From assembly GCA_039805725.1 (NCBI GenBank), contig JBDLTT010000004.1, forward strand, positions 1 through 55,418: a stretch of 55,418 bases of DNA, written 5' to 3'. This stretch comes from Fluviibacter sp039805725. GTDB taxonomy: Bacteria > Pseudomonadota > Gammaproteobacteria > Burkholderiales > Rhodocyclaceae. Every line of letters begins with the position of its first letter. The first letter of the stretch is position 1. Both the position numbers and the translations under genes were made by a program. The notes under the pieces are model-generated. The model did no database searches. It saw only the letters and a program-made list of their open reading frames with translations, and was not told the origin of the DNA. Positions 51,682 through 55,418 of the stretch are shown piece by piece.

Positions 51682-52197
51682 TCATGCGTCAGGATCAAAA
51701 CCCGGAACATCCAGAGCCACATAGGCGACTTCGATGATTTCCAGTTCCCGTTCCCCCTGGGGACTGTTAAATCGGGCGACATCGCCCTCCCGGAGCTTGA
51801 TCAGCGCCCTGGCCAGCGGCGACACCCAGCTGATCCAGCCCTTGCCCGGATCGGCTTCGTCGATGCCAACGATACTGTAGGTAGCCTCGAGCCCGGTCTC
51901 GTCACACACCACCACGGTCGCGCCGAAGAACACCTGCTCACGATGCTGTTGCGCCGCAGGGTCAACCACCTGGGCATCTTCCAAGCGTTTCATCAGGAAA
52001 CGGATACGACGATCAATCTCGCGCAAGCGCTTTTTGCCGTAAAGATAATCGCCATTCTCCGAACGATCGCCATTGGACGCCGCCCAGGAGACGATTTCCA
52101 CAATACGCGGACGCTCCGTCTTGACCAGATACTCCAACTCGTCACGCAAGCGCGCGTGACCGCCCGGCGTCATGTAATGGCGTTGTTCAGTCGACAT
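51682..52197 (-). CDS. greB: Transcription elongation factor GreB
   Basis: GreB rescues backtracked RNA polymerase by transcript cleavage. The 171-residue protein has the coiled-coil finger with IVSWAASNGDRSENGDYLYGKKRLREIDRRIRFLMKRLEDAQVVD, whose tip holds the acidic residues, and the C-terminal FKBP-like domain with WISWVSPLARALIKLREGD. The SWAA and YLYGKKR features favour GreB over GreA. It is divergent from fabI. Confidence 0.94.
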   Translation of the reverse strand: MSTEQRHYMTPGGHARLRDELEYLVKTERPRIVEIVSWAASNGDRSENGDYLYGKKRLREIDRRIRFLMKRLEDAQVVDPAAQQHREQVFFGATVVVCDETGLEATYSIVGIDEADPGKGWISWVSPLARALIKLREGDVARFNSPQGERELEIIEVAYVALDVPGFDPDA

Positions 52198-52300
52198 CGT
52201 TTCACAAAAAATTCATCAAACCAGCAGAAAAAACGCTTGCCAGTCGCATCGTTGCGGCGCAACATTGTGTCTGTGATTTTACGCTTTTTAAAAACATACC

Positions 52301-53083
52301 ATGAGTAATAGCCCGCTCCACCGCAGCCTGGCCGGCCTGAAAGGGCTTGTTGTCGGCATCGCCAACGAACATAGCATCGCCTGGGGCTGTGCCGAAGCCT
52401 TCAAAGACGCCGGTGCCGACTTAGCCATCACCTACCTTAACGCCAGGGCGGAGCCTTATGTGCGGCCGCTGGCCGAATCGGTGGATGCACCGCTTGTTTT
52501 GCCAATGGACGTTGAGAACGACGCCGAGGTTGAGGCGGTGTTCAAAGCCATCGAAAAACAATGGGGCAAGCTGGACTTCCTGTTGCACTCGATTGCCTTT
52601 GCCCCGCTACAAGATCTACACGGTCGGGTCATCGACTCGTCGCGCGAGGGATTCAACCGGGCCATGGATGTTTCCTGCCATAGTCTGATCCGCCTGTCGC
52701 GTCTGGCGGCACCCCTGATGAAAGATGGCGGCGCCATCCTTACCATGAGTTACGAAGGTGCGAATCAGATCGCCCCGCACTACGGCATCATGGGCTTGGC
52801 CAAAGCATCGCTGGAGGCAGCCACCCGGGCGCTTGCCGCCGAGCTGGGCAGCAGTCAGATCACCGTCAACGCTATTTCGCCCGGTCCCATCGCGACCCGC
52901 GCAGCCTCGGGCATCCAGGATTTCGATAGCCTGATGCAAGATACAATCAATCATGCACCGCTGCATCGTCTGGTCACCATCGAGGAAGTCGGCGCGCTGG
53001 CAACCCTGCTGGCCAGTCCCGCCGGGCGCGCGATCACCGGCGATGTTATTCTGATTGATGCCGGTCGTCACATCATGCTCTAA
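52301..53083 (+). CDS. fabI: Enoyl-ACP reductase (NADH), FabI type
   Basis: Last step of fatty acid elongation. The 260-residue short-chain dehydrogenase shows GLVVGIANEHSIAWGCAEAF at the cofactor site, HSIAFAP, and the active-site segment with Y151, Y161 and K168 (E. coli Y146, Y156, K163 with a constant offset). NAISPGPIATRAASGIQDFD is also typical. It is 17 bases in front of the MaoC-phosphotransacetylase fusion, so it may be a paralogue for a dedicated pathway; a second fabI elsewhere in the genome cannot be excluded. Confidence 0.92.
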   Translation: MSNSPLHRSLAGLKGLVVGIANEHSIAWGCAEAFKDAGADLAITYLNARAEPYVRPLAESVDAPLVLPMDVENDAEVEAVFKAIEKQWGKLDFLLHSIAFAPLQDLHGRVIDSSREGFNRAMDVSCHSLIRLSRLAAPLMKDGGAILTMSYEGANQIAPHYGIMGLAKASLEAATRALAAELGSSQITVNAISPGPIATRAASGIQDFDSLMQDTINHAPLHRLVTIEEVGALATLLASPAGRAITGDVILIDAGRHIML

Positions 53084-53100
53084 CCCTAAGGCTCACTCGT

Positions 53101-54534
53101 ATGTCGCATTCACCCAGGGATTCATCGTCCACCAATGAACTGGTCGAAAACAAACCGTTTTCCGAACTCAAGGTCGGTGATAGCGCTACGGTCACCCGGA
53201 CGATTACGCTAGACGATCTGCGTCTGTTTGCCGCCGCAACCGGCGACGCCAACCCGGCCATGATCGACCCGCAGTTTGCGGACAGCAGCATTTACCGGGA
53301 GGTGGTGGCCAATGGGATGTGGTCCGGCGCCATGCTGGTCAACCTGCTCGGCTGTCAGCTACCCGGACTCGGTACGATTCTAGTCGATCAGAATCTGCGT
53401 TTCCTCCGCCCCATTATGGTGGGCGACACCGCCACCTTCAAGATTACCGTTGAGCGTAAATACGAGCGCACGCAGCACGTGCTATTCGATGCCGAGGTGA
53501 TTCTGGAAAGTGGGTTGCGCGCCATCACAGGCACCCTGGAAGTGCTGGCCCCTTCGGAAAAAATCATCCGGCCGCGCGTCAGTGTGCCGGAAGTCATTCT
53601 GTCAAATCGTGACGAACGATTACAGGCTTTCCTGAACCAGGCCAAAGGCCTGGACCCGGTCGTGACGGCTATTGCGCATCCATGCGATCGCGAATCCCTC
53701 AAAGGGGCCATACTTGCTGCGGAATATGGGCTGATCGAACCCATTCTGGTCGGGCCGACGGCACGGCTCCATAAAATCGCCGGGGAGGCCGGTTTGGCCA
53801 TTGGCCGGTATCGGACCGTCGATACCGCTTACAGCCAGGAATCCGCCAGAATCGCGGTCGAACTGGTTCGTAACGGCGAAGCCGAAGCCCTGATGAAAGG
53901 CAGCCTGCACACCGACGAACTGATGAGCGCCGTCGTCAATCGTGAGCACGGCCTGCGCACCGCCCGGCGTCTGTCGCACGTGTTCCGCATGGAAGTCGAA
54001 ACCTACGCCAAACCGATTCTGATTACCGATGCGGCCATCAACATCCACCCGGATCTTGAAGCGAAGGTCGATATCGTGCAGAACGCGATTGATCTCGCCC
54101 ATGTACTGGGCATCGCCGAACCGCGCGTTGCGATTCTGTCGGCCGTTGAAACCGTGAACCCCAAGATTCAGTCGACGCTGGATGCGGCAGCACTCTGCAA
54201 AATGGCCGATCGTCGTCAGATCACCGGCGGCGTGCTGGACGGCCCACTCGCTTTCGATAACGCCATCTCGGCCGACGCAGCGCGCACCAAGGGCATCAAA
54301 TCGCCTGTATCAGGTCTGGCCGACATTCTGGTGGTACCGGATCTGGAGTCCGGCAATATGCTGGCCAAACAGCTGGAATACCTGGCCAGCGCCGTGCCGG
54401 CCGGCATTGTCCTCGGCGCCAAAGCACCAATTGTTCTGACATCCCGTGCCGACAACGCGGAAACACGCATGGCGTCATGCGTCATCGCCGTACTGATGGC
54501 CAACGCCAACCGCCAAAAACAAAAGCCGGCTTGA
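53101..54534 (+). CDS. MaoC-like domain fused to phosphate acetyl/butyryltransferase
   Basis: 477 residues in two domains. Residues about 20-155 form a MaoC-type hot-dog domain (LKVGDSATVTRTITLDDLRLFAAATGDANPA). Residues about 165-477 match phosphotransacetylases/butyryltransferases (AHPCDRESLKGAILAAEYGLIEPILVGP, LMKGSLHTDELM, GPLAFDNAISADAARTKGI, NMLAKQLEYLA). The family is annotated as bifunctional enoyl-CoA hydratase/phosphate acetyltransferase. In (R)-hydratases Asp and His are spaced D-x4-H; here D49 is kept but position 54 is Met, so hydratase activity is doubtful. The stop codon lies inside a terminator. Confidence 0.88.
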   Translation: MSHSPRDSSSTNELVENKPFSELKVGDSATVTRTITLDDLRLFAAATGDANPAMIDPQFADSSIYREVVANGMWSGAMLVNLLGCQLPGLGTILVDQNLRFLRPIMVGDTATFKITVERKYERTQHVLFDAEVILESGLRAITGTLEVLAPSEKIIRPRVSVPEVILSNRDERLQAFLNQAKGLDPVVTAIAHPCDRESLKGAILAAEYGLIEPILVGPTARLHKIAGEAGLAIGRYRTVDTAYSQESARIAVELVRNGEAEALMKGSLHTDELMSAVVNREHGLRTARRLSHVFRMEVETYAKPILITDAAINIHPDLEAKVDIVQNAIDLAHVLGIAEPRVAILSAVETVNPKIQSTLDAAALCKMADRRQITGGVLDGPLAFDNAISADAARTKGIKSPVSGLADILVVPDLESGNMLAKQLEYLASAVPAGIVLGAKAPIVLTSRADNAETRMASCVIAVLMANANRQKQKPA

Positions 54535-54556
54535 GCAAAACTCAACGCCGACTTTT
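54521..54556 (+). terminator. Terminator behind the MaoC-Pta gene
   Basis: AAAAGCCGGC (54521-54530) pairs with GCCGACTTTT (54547-54556) with one G-T pair, and TTGAG/CTCAA (54531-54535, 54541-54545) extends the stem across one unpaired base. The stem spans the stop codon of the gene. The T run at the end fits a plus-strand terminator; the A run at the start makes it usable on the minus strand too. Confidence 0.75.
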
Positions 54557-54585
54557 GTCGTCACTCACGGCTGCGGTTTAGCGGT

Positions 54586-55035
54586 TTAGTCGTTGCCGTC
54601 TTCGCTTGGCCAGTTCTTGATGAAGTTCTTGAGCATCCGGTTTTCAAAACCCTGCTCTTCCAGAACGGCTTTCGCCACATCCATGAATGACACCACGCCC
54701 ATGAGCATCTTGCCATCCATGACCGGCACATAACGTTGGTGATGGTTGACCAGCAGCTCGCGCAAGGCTTCGATCGGCATGTCCGGGTGCGCAATCAATG
54801 GATCACAGACTTTAAAGTCTGCTACGGTCTGCGCCGACAGATCGCCTTTGGTCTTGCCCACGGCCTGCAGCACCTCACGGAAGGTGATCAGGCCGGACAT
54901 TTCGCCACGATCCATAACGACCAGTGAACCGGCATCATGCTCGGTGAGTGCTGCAACCGCTTCTCCCAGACTCGCGCCTGAATGGGTCGTGTAGAGTACG
55001 TTGCCCTTGAGTTTGAGTATTTCCTTAACCAGCAT
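54586..55035 (-). CDS. Two-CBS-domain protein
   Basis: 149 residues made of two CBS domains: about 8-65 (VLYTTHSGASLGEAVAALTEHDAGSLVVMDRGEMSGLITFREVL) and about 75-130 (PLIAHPDMPIEALRELLVNHHQRYVPVMDGKMLMGVVSFMDVAKAVL). Such pairs bind adenine nucleotides and regulate partner proteins. No partner is adjacent, and the target is unknown. It lies 32 bases after the ferredoxin gene and may be cotranscribed. Confidence 0.9.
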   Translation of the reverse strand: MLVKEILKLKGNVLYTTHSGASLGEAVAALTEHDAGSLVVMDRGEMSGLITFREVLQAVGKTKGDLSAQTVADFKVCDPLIAHPDMPIEALRELLVNHHQRYVPVMDGKMLMGVVSFMDVAKAVLEEQGFENRMLKNFIKNWPSEDGND

Positions 55036-55067
55036 AAACGTCCTACAAAAACGAGATGGCGCTTAAA

Positions 55068-55391
55068 TTAGCGTTGCAGATCGGCCAGTTTGCCGCTCTG
55101 ACCATTAAAGGTGTCGGCATCTGGCAGCGGTTCTTTGCGCTCTGAAATAACCGGCCAGTTTTTGGCAAGCTCGGCGTTCAGGGCGATGAAGCCCTCCTGA
55201 CCGGCCGGCACATCATCTTCGGCGTAAATCGCCTCGGCCGGGCATTCGGCCACGCAAAGCGTGCAATCAATGCACTCGTCCGGGTCAATGACCAGAAAAT
55301 TGGGGCCTTCGTGGAAACAATCTACCGGGCAAACATCCACGCAATCGGTGTATTTACACTTGATGCAGTTATCCGTCACAACGTACGTCAT
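55068..55391 (-). CDS. fdxA: Ferredoxin, 7Fe-8S type
   Basis: 107 residues starting MTYVVTDNCIKCKYTDCVDVCPVDC. Compared with Azotobacter ferredoxin I, shifted by one, C9, C17 and C50 would bind the 3Fe-4S cluster, and C21, C40, C43 and C46 the 4Fe-4S cluster, with C12 and C25 free. The C-terminal extension is typical of this type. GAGGAA lies in front of the ATG. It is a cytoplasmic electron carrier; its partner is not shown by context. Confidence 0.95.
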   Translation of the reverse strand: MTYVVTDNCIKCKYTDCVDVCPVDCFHEGPNFLVIDPDECIDCTLCVAECPAEAIYAEDDVPAGQEGFIALNAELAKNWPVISERKEPLPDADTFNGQSGKLADLQR

Positions 55392-55418
55392 GGCATTCCT
55401 CTAAATAGGGAAGAAACA

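Noticed and set aside
1..55418. CRISPR array or insertion sequence
   Set aside because: No regularly spaced repeats and no transposase-like reading frame were found in any intergenic region.

Overview
The window is a 55 kb piece of a proteobacterial chromosome, most likely betaproteobacterial. The reasons are gene order and family choice. The run rpsB-tsf-pyrH-frr-uppS-cdsA-dxr-rseP-bamA-skp-lpxD-fabZ-lpxA-lpxB-rnhB continues directly into an RNA methyltransferase, ppsR and ppsA, with no dnaE or accA between lpxB and ppsR as gammaproteobacteria usually have. Other support is an rpfE-like gene joined to recJ, smc-zipA-ligA, and one lolC/lolD pair. The genus cannot be fixed by reading. No rRNA, tRNA, CRISPR array, prophage or insertion sequence was seen.

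Layout. 1-2200: ppsA (start only), a GntR/FadR-type regulator, and divergent ppsR, with two TTGGT-N3-ACCAA operators between regulator and ppsR. 2190-17650: one long minus-strand block for translation (rpsB, tsf, frr), UMP kinase, isoprenoid and phospholipid synthesis (dxr, uppS, cdsA), outer-membrane assembly (rseP, bamA, skp) and lipid A (lpxD, fabZ, lpxA, lpxB), driven at least partly by a promoter upstream of rpsB with a structured leader. 17780-21175: map and glnD on the plus strand. 21200-24170: a methylthioinosine phosphorylase, a methyltransferase of unknown substrate, a hypoxanthine phosphoribosyltransferase and galU. 24200-30920: ligA, zipA and smc. 31046-31876: queF and a small exported protein.

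31900-41450 is the accessory-rich part. A MATE exporter and a CbiM-like membrane protein are followed by an XRE/AbiEii-type nucleotidyltransferase pair, then ppx-ppk2 (polyphosphate), an RHH/PIN pair, a HepT/MntA pair and relA. Three different toxin-antitoxin-like modules therefore interleave with polyphosphate and ppGpp genes within about 7.5 kb, and mntA-hepT lies 21 bases behind relA on the same strand. The stretches around the modules look more AT-rich than the core genes, which suggests acquisition.

41450-49650: an alpha/beta hydrolase, comEC, lolD and lolC, then divergent rpfE-like and recJ ending at a strong terminator. 49700-55418: htpG, greB, fabI with a MaoC-phosphotransacetylase fusion whose expected hydratase histidine is methionine, a two-CBS-domain protein and a seven-iron ferredoxin.

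I found no wholly new system. The best candidates for a second look are the interleaved toxin-antitoxin/polyphosphate/ppGpp region, the XRE protein with an unrecognised C-terminal half, the pyruvate/lactate-type operator pair at ppsR, the rpsB leader, and the altered MaoC domain. Start codons are my choices by family length and ribosome binding site; several are uncertain and this is stated.
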